Source: an uncultured Bacteroidia bacterium | GTDB taxonomy: Bacteria > Bacteroidota > Bacteroidia > J057 > CALAJH01 | Length of the DNA: 64,000 nt | NCBI GenBank assembly: GCA_937922655.1 | Contig: CALAJH010000058.1 | Location: 22,703-86,702 of the forward strand | Direction of reading: 5' to 3' | Notes under the pieces: model-generated | What the model was told of the DNA's origin: nothing | Databases searched by the model: none | The model's input: the letters and a program-made list of their open reading frames with translations, nothing else | Part shown: piece by piece, positions 7,914 to 16,049 of the stretch | Numbering within the stretch: position 1 is the first letter of the stretch | How the letters are laid out: every line of letters starts with the position of its first letter | Made by a program: the position numbers and the translations under genes

Positions 7914-9193
7914 TGTGGGAGTGGATAGAGTTGTGGTGGACTTCGCCCAACGTAAGAACGGTTACGTTGGGGGTGGCGGCGCTGGCGGGGACGGCGGCAT
8001 ACATCGGTAGTTTTTCGTTTTTTCGGAGCCGTTCGCTTTCGGCGGACGCGGTGGCGCACGCGGTCTTGCCCGGGGTGTGCCTTGCGTTTTTGGCAACGGG
8101 GCAGAAACATCCGGCGTTGTTGTTGTTGGGAGCGTTTGCGAGCGCGTTTCCGGCGTTGTTGTTGATTGACGCGATAGGCGCACGCACCAAAATCAAACCC
8201 GACGCCGCCACGGCTTTGGTCTTGTCGTTTTTTTTTGGCATAGGGGTGGTGTTGCTGACGTTCGCGCAACGAGCGGGCAACGCCGCCGGTTTGGACAAAT
8301 TCCTTTTCGGACAGGCGGCGGCCCTGACCCCCACCGACGTGTACGTATTCGCGGCCATGGGCGTGGTATGCGTGGGGCTTTCACTGCTGTTTCGTAAAGC
8401 GTTGTTGGCGGTGGCGTTCGACAAAGAATACGCACGGGCGATAGGCTTGCCGGTCGGCCGTCTGGAAACGCTGATGACGGCCTTGACGGTAACGGCGGTG
8501 GTGGTGGGGGTAAGCACGGTGGGGGTGGTGTTGATGGCGGCGCTGACCCTGACGCCAACGGCGGCGGCAAGGTATTGGAGCGACAAATCGGAAAAAGTAC
8601 AGGCGTTGGCGGCGGCTTTCGGCGCGGGTTGCGGGGTTTTGGGGGCCGTCGCGTCGTTCGCCGCTCCTAAAACCCCCACCGGCCCGGCAATGGTGGTCGC
8701 CATGACCCTGCTTGCCTTCGCCTCCCTCGCCCTTTCCCCAAAAACCGGACTCGTTTCCAAAACCCTGCAAAAAATACGCAACAAAAACCGCGTTTTCGAC
8801 GAAAACATCCTCAAAACCCTATATCATCTCGGCGAAAACGACGGCAACTTTTTCGGTGAACGTTCGCTTATCGAAATCGCCCGCAAACGTCCGTTTCCGC
8901 TGTCGAAATTGGTGCGTCGGCTCGACGCCCTGACGCGACGCGGCTACGTTAAAAAACGTAACAAACTGCACTGGGAATTGACGGAAAAAGGCCACGAATA
9001 CGGCAAACGCATCACCAAACGCCATCGGCTTTGGGAAATTTATTTGTCGGAAAAGTTCGGTTTGGCGCCGGACCACGTTCACGAAGCGGCGGAGGTCATG
9101 GAACATTTCATTACGCCCGAACTCGAAGCCGAATTGATACTCACCCTCAATCGGCCCGAACAAGACCCCCACGGCAAAAACATACCCTATTAA
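7913..9193 (+). CDS. Metal ABC transporter permease fused to a DtxR/MntR-type repressor domain
   Basis: A 426-residue two-part protein. Residues about 1-280 form an ABC-3 (TroC/MntB/ZnuB) inner-membrane permease with eight or nine hydrophobic segments and the typical SADAVAHAVLPGV and GVSTVGVVLMAALTLTPTAA stretches. Residues about 293-426 are a DtxR-family regulator: winged helix (LPLSKLVRRLDALTRRGYV-like), then the metal-binding dimerisation core with RHRLWEIYLSEKFGL, DHVHEAAEVMEH and DPHGKNIPY; the His, Glu, Glu, His residues used for metal binding in MntR appear to be present. Chlamydial YtgCR has the same architecture and is reported to release its repressor by cleavage. No ATPase gene is adjacent; a TroA-like binding protein lies at 52782. 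Start ATG 7913 overlaps the dapD stop. Confidence 0.9.
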   Translation: MWEWIELWWTSPNVRTVTLGVAALAGTAAYIGSFSFFRSRSLSADAVAHAVLPGVCLAFLATGQKHPALLLLGAFASAFPALLLIDAIGARTKIKPDAATALVLSFFFGIGVVLLTFAQRAGNAAGLDKFLFGQAAALTPTDVYVFAAMGVVCVGLSLLFRKALLAVAFDKEYARAIGLPVGRLETLMTALTVTAVVVGVSTVGVVLMAALTLTPTAAARYWSDKSEKVQALAAAFGAGCGVLGAVASFAAPKTPTGPAMVVAMTLLAFASLALSPKTGLVSKTLQKIRNKNRVFDENILKTLYHLGENDGNFFGERSLIEIARKRPFPLSKLVRRLDALTRRGYVKKRNKLHWELTEKGHEYGKRITKRHRLWEIYLSEKFGLAPDHVHEAAEVMEHFITPELEAELILTLNRPEQDPHGKNIPY

Positions 9194-9343
9194 TTGCCGT
9201 TGTTCACAAAAGTATGAAAAGGTGGACAATAAAATTTGACGGGATGGGCATTTTTGTATTTTTTTGGGTTTTAATTTCAAAGGCCCTAAAAATTTTAGGC
9301 AATCCGTTGTATTAAACACTTAATTTGTTTCATTTTCGCCGAA

Positions 9344-9351
9344 TAAATTTG
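9344..9351 (+). promoter_or_regulatory. -7 promoter box of the PAS-SpoIIE gene
   Basis: TAAATTTG, exact match, 5 bases before ATG 9357; TTTG at 9324-9327 is 16 bases upstream. Implies a leaderless or nearly leaderless mRNA. Confidence 0.6.
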
Positions 9352-9356
9352 ACGGA

Positions 9357-10637
9357 ATGTACGATTACGCATATATACTAAATTTAATTGACCGTTCCAA
9401 CCGGCTTCAAGAAGAGTTGGGGAGAAGTATCGACCGGCTGCATTCCGGGGGGGCGAATACGAACGTCAATTTGATTTTGGACCGGTTGATAGAACATTAT
9501 CAATCCCACCACCCGGCGCCAATGATAGTGGAAACCGACCTGTCGGGCGTAATCACCTACGTTAACAACGAATTTGCGCGGGTGTCGAAATACACGCCGG
9601 ACGAGCTAATCGGCGAAAACATCAATATTCTTCGGAGTTCGACGATGGAGCGCGGGGTGTTCACCGACATCTGGAACAACATTACCGAGGGCCGTCCGTG
9701 GCGCGGCCGCCTCCAAAACCGCAACAAAAACTACGAAACCTATTGGATAGACACGCTCATCATGCCCGTACTCGACGACGAGGGCGAGGTGGTCAAGTTT
9801 TGGAGCCTTTCCTTTGAAATCACGGAAATCGTCCGCAACCAAGAAGAGGCCGAAAACAAAAGCAAGATGGTCGCCGAAAGTTTGAAATACGCCAAACGCA
9901 TTCAAATGACCATCCTTCCGTCCAACAAAATTTTGGACGAATACTTTGACGACTACTTTATTCTTTACAAACCGAAAGACGTCGTTTCGGGGGACTTTTA
10001 CTGGTTCGCCAAGACCATCGACCGGGTGTTTATCGCGGCGGTGGACTGCACGGGCCACGGCGTGCCGGGCGCCTTCATGTCCCTCATCGGCTACAATCTG
10101 CTCAACACCATCGTCTTGCGCCAAAACATCCTCGACCCCGGCAAAGTGCTGAGCGAACTCCACCGCCAAGTCCGCCACGCCCTCAAACAAGACCAAGACG
10201 GCTCAAAGTCCAAAGACGGCATGGACGTCGCGCTGCTGAGCATCGAGCTTTATCAAAACAAATTTCATTATGCGGGCGCCTTTCGGCCGCTGTTTTACGT
10301 CAAAGAGGGCGAGTTTCAAACCATAGACGGCGACAAAATGTCCATCGGCGGCGAACAACTTGAAGAAGAGCGCAACTTCACGACCCATTCCTTCGAATAC
10401 CAGCCCGGCGACTTGGTCTATATTTTCAGCGACGGCATCGTCGACCAATTCGGCGGACCCGACAACAAAAAATTTTCGACCAAACGCCTGCGTACCATCA
10501 TCACCGAAAATTTATCGGAAAAAATGTCGGTGCAAAGAGCGTTGTTCAATTTGGCGTGGAAGGATTGGCTCAACGACGGCGAACAAACCGACGACGTTAC
10601 CATGATTGGCATTCGACTGACGGGCGCCAGCGAATAA
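9357..10637 (+). CDS. PAS domain plus SpoIIE-type PP2C serine phosphatase
   Basis: A 426-residue cytosolic signalling phosphatase. An N-terminal helix (1-50) precedes a PAS domain (about 55-165: ETDLSGVITYVNNEFARVSK, then YTPDELIGENINILRSSTM) that closely resembles PAS 2 of the protein at 3368. A short linker leads to the SpoIIE/PP2C domain (about 185-425): LYKPKDVVSGDFYWF, VDCTGHGVPGAFMSLIG, SKDGMDVALLSIE, DLVYIFSDGIVDQFGG and TDDVTMIGIRL supply the metal-binding aspartates. Such phosphatases usually act on anti-sigma-factor antagonists or adaptor proteins; the substrate is not apparent here. Transcribed alone and followed by a terminator hairpin at 10701. Confidence 0.93.
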   Translation: MYDYAYILNLIDRSNRLQEELGRSIDRLHSGGANTNVNLILDRLIEHYQSHHPAPMIVETDLSGVITYVNNEFARVSKYTPDELIGENINILRSSTMERGVFTDIWNNITEGRPWRGRLQNRNKNYETYWIDTLIMPVLDDEGEVVKFWSLSFEITEIVRNQEEAENKSKMVAESLKYAKRIQMTILPSNKILDEYFDDYFILYKPKDVVSGDFYWFAKTIDRVFIAAVDCTGHGVPGAFMSLIGYNLLNTIVLRQNILDPGKVLSELHRQVRHALKQDQDGSKSKDGMDVALLSIELYQNKFHYAGAFRPLFYVKEGEFQTIDGDKMSIGGEQLEEERNFTTHSFEYQPGDLVYIFSDGIVDQFGGPDNKKFSTKRLRTIITENLSEKMSVQRALFNLAWKDWLNDGEQTDDVTMIGIRLTGASE

Positions 10638-10936
10638 CCTCCCGATGAATCCCAAATTCCGCGGTTGTTTTGAAAATATCCGACGCATAACCGCGCTTGC
10701 GAACCGGTTGAGACAAACCGCGTTCATTTTTTATTCGGGACGACGGCGCAAATAAAGTTTGTTTTCACGCAAGGTCATTGCCGGCTTCACGCCGCCAAAT
10801 CACCGTCTCCGCCCAAAAACAATCTCGGGGTTCAAAACCAATTTATTAACATAAAAATCATAAGACGTATGCGGTCGCCGTTCAATGAATTTGTTTGGGT
10901 GGGAAATATTGTGGATATTCGCACTCATTTTTTTAT
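10638..10936 (+). other. 299-bp intergenic region
   Basis: No gene seen. It holds the terminator hairpin at 10701-10732 and then about 200 bases with no strict TAnnTTTG box before the PfkB gene. Confidence 0.5.
10701..10732 (+). terminator. Intrinsic terminator after the PAS-SpoIIE gene
   Basis: GAACCGGTT pairs with AACCG-C-GTTC (one bulged C), loop GAGACA, followed by ATTTTTT. Confidence 0.6.
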
Positions 10937-11866
10937 ATGAGCTTATTGACGGTGGGGACGATGGCCTTCGACGCGATTGAGACCCCCTTTGGCAAAGTGG
11001 ATAAAATTATCGGCGGGGCGGCAACCTTTATTGCCCTGACGGCGTCGTATTTCACCCGCCCGGTTTTTTTGGTTTCGGTCGTCGGCGAAGACTTTCCCCA
11101 AGAAACGTTGGACGAATTTTCACGCAGAGGTATCGACCTTGCGGGCGTGGAAATGCGCAAAGGCGAAGAGTCGTTCTTTTGGAAAGGCAAATACCACAAC
11201 GACCTCAACACGCGCGACACGCTCGAAACCCGCCTCAACGTCTTGGCAACGTTCAACCCCGTCCTGCCCGAAGCCTTCCGCGAACCCGACGTCGTCATGC
11301 TTGGCAATCTTACCCCAAGCGTACAGGCCTCGGTGGTCAAACAGTTTCGGCGACGGCCCAAACTTATCGTCATGGACACGATGAACTTTTGGATGGACGT
11401 CGCGCTCAACGAACTCGTCGAAACCATCAAACTCGTGGACGTTTTGACCATCAACGATGAAGAGGCCCGGCAACTTTCGGGCGAATATTCGTTGCGCCGC
11501 GCGGCCAACAAAATATTAACAATGGGACCAAAATTTTTGGTCATTAAAAAAGGCGAACACGGCGCGTTGCTTTTTCACGAAAATCAAGCGTTTTTTGCCC
11601 CGGCGCTTCCGCTCGAAGACGTCTTCGACCCCACGGGCGCCGGCGACACCTTCGCCGGCGGATTTTGCGGATATCTGGACGCCGTCGGCGATTTTTCTTA
11701 CGAAAGCATGAAAAACGCCGTCGTCTACGGAAGCACGATGGCCGGTTTTTGCGTCGAAAAGTTCGGCCCTCAAAGACTCTTTGAACTCAACGAAAAAGAC
11801 GTTTCCCGCAGGCTCCAAAAATACTTGGACTTATCCTTTTACCGACCCAACATCTCCGTTTTTTAA
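10937..11866 (+). CDS. PfkB-family carbohydrate or nucleoside kinase
   Basis: A 309-residue ribokinase-superfamily enzyme that phosphorylates a sugar, nucleoside or related alcohol using ATP. Motifs: the N-terminal GGAATFIALTASYF with downstream SVVGEDFPQE, central MLGNLTPSVQ, VLTINDEEARQLSG (active-site NxxE-like) and the PfkB signature 2 DPTGAGDTFAGGF with the catalytic Asp. The substrate cannot be assigned; Bacteroidota orthologues are usually annotated simply as sugar kinase. Start ATG 10937 is chosen because the frame becomes conserved at MSLLTVGTMAFD. The next gene begins 6 bases after the stop, suggesting an operon with the LOG-family protein. Confidence 0.9.
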   Translation: MSLLTVGTMAFDAIETPFGKVDKIIGGAATFIALTASYFTRPVFLVSVVGEDFPQETLDEFSRRGIDLAGVEMRKGEESFFWKGKYHNDLNTRDTLETRLNVLATFNPVLPEAFREPDVVMLGNLTPSVQASVVKQFRRRPKLIVMDTMNFWMDVALNELVETIKLVDVLTINDEEARQLSGEYSLRRAANKILTMGPKFLVIKKGEHGALLFHENQAFFAPALPLEDVFDPTGAGDTFAGGFCGYLDAVGDFSYESMKNAVVYGSTMAGFCVEKFGPQRLFELNEKDVSRRLQKYLDLSFYRPNISVF

Positions 11867-11872
11867 TCCATT

Positions 11873-12550
11873 ATGACCACCCCAAAGAACTGGCAGGACC
11901 GCCGGGTTATGGATACCTGGCAAATCTTTAAAATCATGGCCGAGTTTGTCGAAGGTTTTGAAAAACTTTCCAAAATCGGCCCTTGCGTTTCCATATTCGG
12001 CTCGGCGCGAGTCAAACCCGAGCATCCTTATTATCAACTGACCGTCCGTATCGCCGAGGCGCTCGCCGAACACGGCTACGGGGTCATTACGGGCGGAGGA
12101 CCGGGCATCATGGAAGCCGGCAACAAAGGCGCCAAGCAAAAAGGCGGAAATTCCGTCGGACTCAACATCGAACTCCCCTTCGAACAAGAATTCAACCCCT
12201 ACATCGACCGACAACACCTCATCGAGTTCGACTACTTCTTTGTACGCAAGGTCATGTTCGTCAAGTACGCGCAGGCTTTTGTCGTCATGCCCGGCGGATT
12301 GGGTACGCTGGACGAACTTTTTGAGGCCCTGACCCTCATTCAAACCTTAAAAATCAAGCGTTTTCCGATTATTATGGTCGGAAAAGAGTTTTGGAACCCG
12401 CTCATGAATTGGTTGAAAACTACCGTGCTTGAAAACAAATTCATTTCTCCCGAAGACCTCGACCTCATCACCATGGCCGAAGAACCGGCGGAAGTGGTGG
12501 ACATTTTGGAACAATTTTATTCCAAATTCTACCACCGTCCCAATTTTTGA
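11873..12550 (+). CDS. LOG-family protein (TIGR00730; nucleoside-monophosphate phosphoribohydrolase)
   Basis: A 225-residue Rossmann-like protein of the LOG/lysine-decarboxylase-like family. Known members hydrolyse nucleoside 5'-monophosphates (cytokinin riboside phosphate or AMP/ppGpp-related nucleotides). The defining motifs are both present: GGGPGIMEAGNKGA (about residue 80) and PGGLGTLDELFE (about 140) with the Arg/Glu pair of the active site (FVRKVMF, TLDE). Bacteroidota have this slightly longer form with an N-terminal helix. Likely co-transcribed with the upstream PfkB kinase, which would fit a nucleotide-salvage role, though that link is inference. Convergent with the cysteine desulfurase, 5 bases apart. 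Confidence 0.92.
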   Translation: MTTPKNWQDRRVMDTWQIFKIMAEFVEGFEKLSKIGPCVSIFGSARVKPEHPYYQLTVRIAEALAEHGYGVITGGGPGIMEAGNKGAKQKGGNSVGLNIELPFEQEFNPYIDRQHLIEFDYFFVRKVMFVKYAQAFVVMPGGLGTLDELFEALTLIQTLKIKRFPIIMVGKEFWNPLMNWLKTTVLENKFISPEDLDLITMAEEPAEVVDILEQFYSKFYHRPNF

Positions 12551-12555
12551 GTGTT

Positions 12556-13692
12556 TTAAGCCCACGCCGGCTCGCCGACTATCGAACGCAAACATTCGAC
12601 GACGTAATCCAACTCCTCCGTCGTATTTTCGCGCCCAAACGAAAACCGCACCGAACCGGCGATACGTTTGGGCGTCATGCCCATCGCCGACAACACGTGC
12701 GACGGCTTGACGCTTCCCGAACTGCACGCCGAACCGCCCGACGCGCATACGCCCCGAATATCCAGATGCATCAACAACATCGGCTCGTCGTCGTCGATGG
12801 GAAAGGCGACGTTCAGCGTCGAAGGCATACATCGGGCAGGGTCGCCGTTCATCCGCACCCCCGGCAACGCCTCTTTCAAGCGTCCCCAAAAATAGTCTTT
12901 CAAACGACGGGTATGGGCTTCGGTTTCGTCCATGCGTTCATAGGTCAATTGCAAGGCCTTGGCCATGCCGACAATGCCCGCCACGTTTTCCGTTCCCGCA
13001 CGGACGTTGCGTTCCTGCGAACCGCCGCAAATCAACGGGGCCGCCGCCTTCTTGGCGTATAAAAATCCCACGCCTTTCGGCCCGTTGAATTTATGGGCCG
13101 CCGCCGCCGCGTAGTCCACCTTCGAGCGCGTCATGTTCGCACGAATATGCCCGAACGACTGCACCATGTCCGAATGAAAATCGACGCCGCGCGACTTTGC
13201 CGCCTCCGCAAACTCTTCAATATTATAAAGGTAACCGATTTCGTTGTTTACATGCATGAGCGATACCAGCACCCTTTTTCCCCGCAATTCGTCCAATATT
13301 TTTTCCAACTCGGTTACCGACAAGGCGCCGTCTTCGGAGGGGGTAAGATAACGGGTTTGCGAGCGTCCCCAACGTTCGAGATGCTCGGCGGCGTGAAGCA
13401 CGGCGTGATGTTCCATCGGCGAGGTTACAATATATTCGTATCCGCCGCACAGGGCTTGGTTGTCGGCCTCCGTACCGCCGGAGGTGAATATAATTTCCGA
13501 TGGCGCCGCGCCGATAAGTTCGGCGATTTGACGACGGGCCTGTTCGACCGCCGCACGCAATTCACGGCCGCGTGCGTGCGCCGACGACGCATTGCCGTAC
13601 TTTTCCAGCAAATACGGCGTCATCGCTTCAAACACTTCCGGCGCCGTTGGCGTCGAAGCCGCGTGGTCCAAATACACCTGCCTGTACATCAT
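12556..13692 (-). CDS. Cysteine desulfurase (NifS/IscS family)
   Basis: A 378-residue PLP enzyme that removes sulfur from cysteine for Fe-S clusters and thio-cofactors. N-terminal MMYRQVYLDHAASTPTAP; PLP-site motifs TSGGTEADNQAL and SPMEHHAVL; Schiff-base lysine in AAAHKFNGPKGVGFLY (about residue 205); catalytic cysteine in the loop SGGSACSSGS (about 325), the short loop of group I NifS/IscS proteins; C-terminal RFSFGRENTTEELDY. No IscU, SufE or regulator gene is adjacent, so whether it is the general Fe-S enzyme or one for tRNA thiolation cannot be told. Confidence 0.95.
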   Translation of the reverse strand: MMYRQVYLDHAASTPTAPEVFEAMTPYLLEKYGNASSAHARGRELRAAVEQARRQIAELIGAAPSEIIFTSGGTEADNQALCGGYEYIVTSPMEHHAVLHAAEHLERWGRSQTRYLTPSEDGALSVTELEKILDELRGKRVLVSLMHVNNEIGYLYNIEEFAEAAKSRGVDFHSDMVQSFGHIRANMTRSKVDYAAAAAHKFNGPKGVGFLYAKKAAAPLICGGSQERNVRAGTENVAGIVGMAKALQLTYERMDETEAHTRRLKDYFWGRLKEALPGVRMNGDPARCMPSTLNVAFPIDDDEPMLLMHLDIRGVCASGGSACSSGSVKPSHVLSAMGMTPKRIAGSVRFSFGRENTTEELDYVVECLRSIVGEPAWA

Positions 13693-13769
13693 ATCCTTAA
13701 TTTTGAATCAATATGTTAGGCGTTACGAATTTACGAATAAAACTCGGATAAGAAAAAATTTTTTATGCA

Positions 13770-15956
13770 TTACAAGTTAAATCCCAACGAAGCATAAAAA
13801 CTCCTTCCGTCCGACGGCCAAATCCCCGGCCCCGGATACATCGCGGGACGCAGCGTAAAATATTGTCGATTGAAAACGTTGCTTACCCCCGCCCGCAGTG
13901 CAAAACGTTGGGCAAAGCGCCAACTTGCGTTTACGTCCCACAAATCGTAAGCCGGAACCGGCCCCGCCGTTCCGTCCTTTTTCGGCTCGCGCGTGTTCAA
14001 TGCGTCCGAAAACGATTCGCCGACGTAATTGTGTTGAATCGTAACGCTTAGGTTTTTGTAATAAAACCCGATGCCGTTGCGGGTCGTCCACGTCGGCGCG
14101 GCTTCCAACCTATTGCCCGTCAAAGAACGATTTTCCCCGTTAATCACCGCGCTGCCGCGAATATAACGGGCGTTCAAATAAGCGGTGGAAGTAAAAGCCG
14201 CAACGGAAAAGCCGCGCGCCTCAATTAATTTGACTTCCAAAAACAGCTCGGCGCCAAAACTCAGGGTTGTGCCGCCGTTCGTACGTAAAATATACGTCCG
14301 GCCGTCGTCGGAGACGACGGAAACGGCGGCGATGCGATGGTCGTAGCGAAGCGTAAACACGCTTGCATCGTAAAGCATCCGATTTTTAAACAAAGCGCCG
14401 GCTACGCCCGCCTCGGCGTTTTCGCCGCGTGCGTCTTTCAAGTTTTTGTCCACGTATTCGAGCGCATTGGCGGGAACCATGTCCGCCAAGACCACGGGTC
14501 GGTACGCTTGGCAAACGCCGGCGTAAACTTTGTTCGCACCGTCGAATTTGTACTGCAACGTCAAGCCAAAGAGTGGAAAAACATGCCGTACCCGCGTCGG
14601 CAACGAGTCGTCGGGGTAATACGCCACCTTTCCCGTAACGTCCGTTATCCCCGCTTCCATCCGAAATCCGGCGTTCAACGAAAAACGTTGGGTTGGGTTG
14701 AACGTGTTTTCGACGAAAACGGCGACGTTTCGGGTTTTGTTTTGTAGGTCCCTCCCCCACCCCGGCGCCGTCAATCGTAAATCGTAATCCGTTCCCGTCG
14801 TTCCTTTGCCCAACTGAAAACGCCGTAGCCGATTGTCGATATACCGAACGCCGGCGGCCAAAGCATGGCGGCTTGCGCCCATACGATATTGATGCAACAA
14901 ACGCGCCTCGACGGTGTAACTGTTGTATCGGTCGATGTCCACCTGACGCGGCAAATACGTCCCCGTCGTCCGGTCTAGGGTGTCGGGGCGCAGGGCCGTA
15001 CCGAAAAACATAACGCTTTTACGCGTACCCAACACCGCCGACGCGATGACGTTCAGACGCGTGTTTGCGGACATTCGCCAATCGAAGTGCAACGACGGAA
15101 CATGGATTTCGGGGCTATAAAAATTACGCGAACGCGTGGACGCACGAGCGTTGGCGTAAAACATCGAATCGGTCAGCGGACCGGGAATTTGATACAAATA
15201 CGTCGAACGCCCCCACTCCGCCTTCAACGACATTCCGGGACGAACCACGTATTCCAAACTCGCGAATTGCGCCTCGGTATCCGACCTCGAATTTTCACGA
15301 TACCCCTCCGAAACCCGTTTGTAATAATAGGTATAGTATTTCCAACGTCCGATTTTTCCGCCGACGGCGTTGTAGGATGCGAAAAGCCCGAACGAGGCAA
15401 CGGAGTTCAAACTCTCGAAACCGATTTTTTTCGTCGTATCGGGCGACTTGACAACGTAATTCAACATGCCACCGAAACCCGCACCGTATTGCAACGCCCC
15501 CGTCCCCCGCACCAACTCGATGCGCGAAACCGACTCAAGCGGCGGACTGTAATGGGCGGCGGGATAAGCGTAAACGTCGGAATTGAGCACGACATGGTTT
15601 TGACGAACGTTGTACTCCCAACTGCGGTGCGGATTCAATCCGCGCGTCGAAACGTTGATTTGGTTGCCCGTACCGTCCATGTCGTATACAAAAACGCCGG
15701 GAATTTTGGCAAAAATTTGACGCCCCGTCTTTTCGGCGTATCCGACGTTGATTTTTCCCACGTCCAAAACCTCGTTTTTTTTACCCGAAAAAATATAGGT
15801 TTCCGCAACGTCTCCCAACCGCGAAATTTCTCCGATTTGAGCTTTCGATTCCACTTTTACCGGCGAAAGCGTATGAACATGAATGCTGTCGGGCAAATCT
15901 TGGGCAAAAGCCGAGCGCCATGCCGCCGCCGCAACCACGCATATCCATCGATGCAT
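13770..15956 (-). CDS. TonB-dependent receptor, FecA-like
   Basis: A 728-residue outer-membrane receptor that imports iron complexes or similar ligands using TonB energy. Signal peptide MHRWICVVAAAAWRSAFAQ. The plug domain (about 50-165) carries VDVGKINVGYAEKTGRQIFA-like TonB-box and plug residues, then RGLNPHRSWEYNVRQN and IELVRGTGALQYGAGFGGML, which closely follow the FecA (ferric citrate) group. The barrel ends in an aromatic-rich strand (FYASLGFNL). No N-terminal STN signalling domain, so not a transducer despite the FecA likeness. Start ATG 15956 fits the signal peptide; longer starts add a charged tail. No Fur-box-like sequence was recognised upstream. Confidence 0.93.
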   Translation of the reverse strand: MHRWICVVAAAAWRSAFAQDLPDSIHVHTLSPVKVESKAQIGEISRLGDVAETYIFSGKKNEVLDVGKINVGYAEKTGRQIFAKIPGVFVYDMDGTGNQINVSTRGLNPHRSWEYNVRQNHVVLNSDVYAYPAAHYSPPLESVSRIELVRGTGALQYGAGFGGMLNYVVKSPDTTKKIGFESLNSVASFGLFASYNAVGGKIGRWKYYTYYYKRVSEGYRENSRSDTEAQFASLEYVVRPGMSLKAEWGRSTYLYQIPGPLTDSMFYANARASTRSRNFYSPEIHVPSLHFDWRMSANTRLNVIASAVLGTRKSVMFFGTALRPDTLDRTTGTYLPRQVDIDRYNSYTVEARLLHQYRMGASRHALAAGVRYIDNRLRRFQLGKGTTGTDYDLRLTAPGWGRDLQNKTRNVAVFVENTFNPTQRFSLNAGFRMEAGITDVTGKVAYYPDDSLPTRVRHVFPLFGLTLQYKFDGANKVYAGVCQAYRPVVLADMVPANALEYVDKNLKDARGENAEAGVAGALFKNRMLYDASVFTLRYDHRIAAVSVVSDDGRTYILRTNGGTTLSFGAELFLEVKLIEARGFSVAAFTSTAYLNARYIRGSAVINGENRSLTGNRLEAAPTWTTRNGIGFYYKNLSVTIQHNYVGESFSDALNTREPKKDGTAGPVPAYDLWDVNASWRFAQRFALRAGVSNVFNRQYFTLRPAMYPGPGIWPSDGRSFYASLGFNL

Positions 15957-16049
15957 CGTCGTGTCGATAACTTTTTTACGAAGCTCCCCTAAACGCGCCA
16001 CCCCCCGTTGGCACGGAGGGCGGCGACGTAAACGAAATTTTACAACCGT

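Noticed and set aside
13696..13703. TAATTTTG on the plus strand between the desulfurase and TonB receptor genes
   Set aside because: It points away from both minus-strand genes and no plus-strand gene follows, so it is probably chance.
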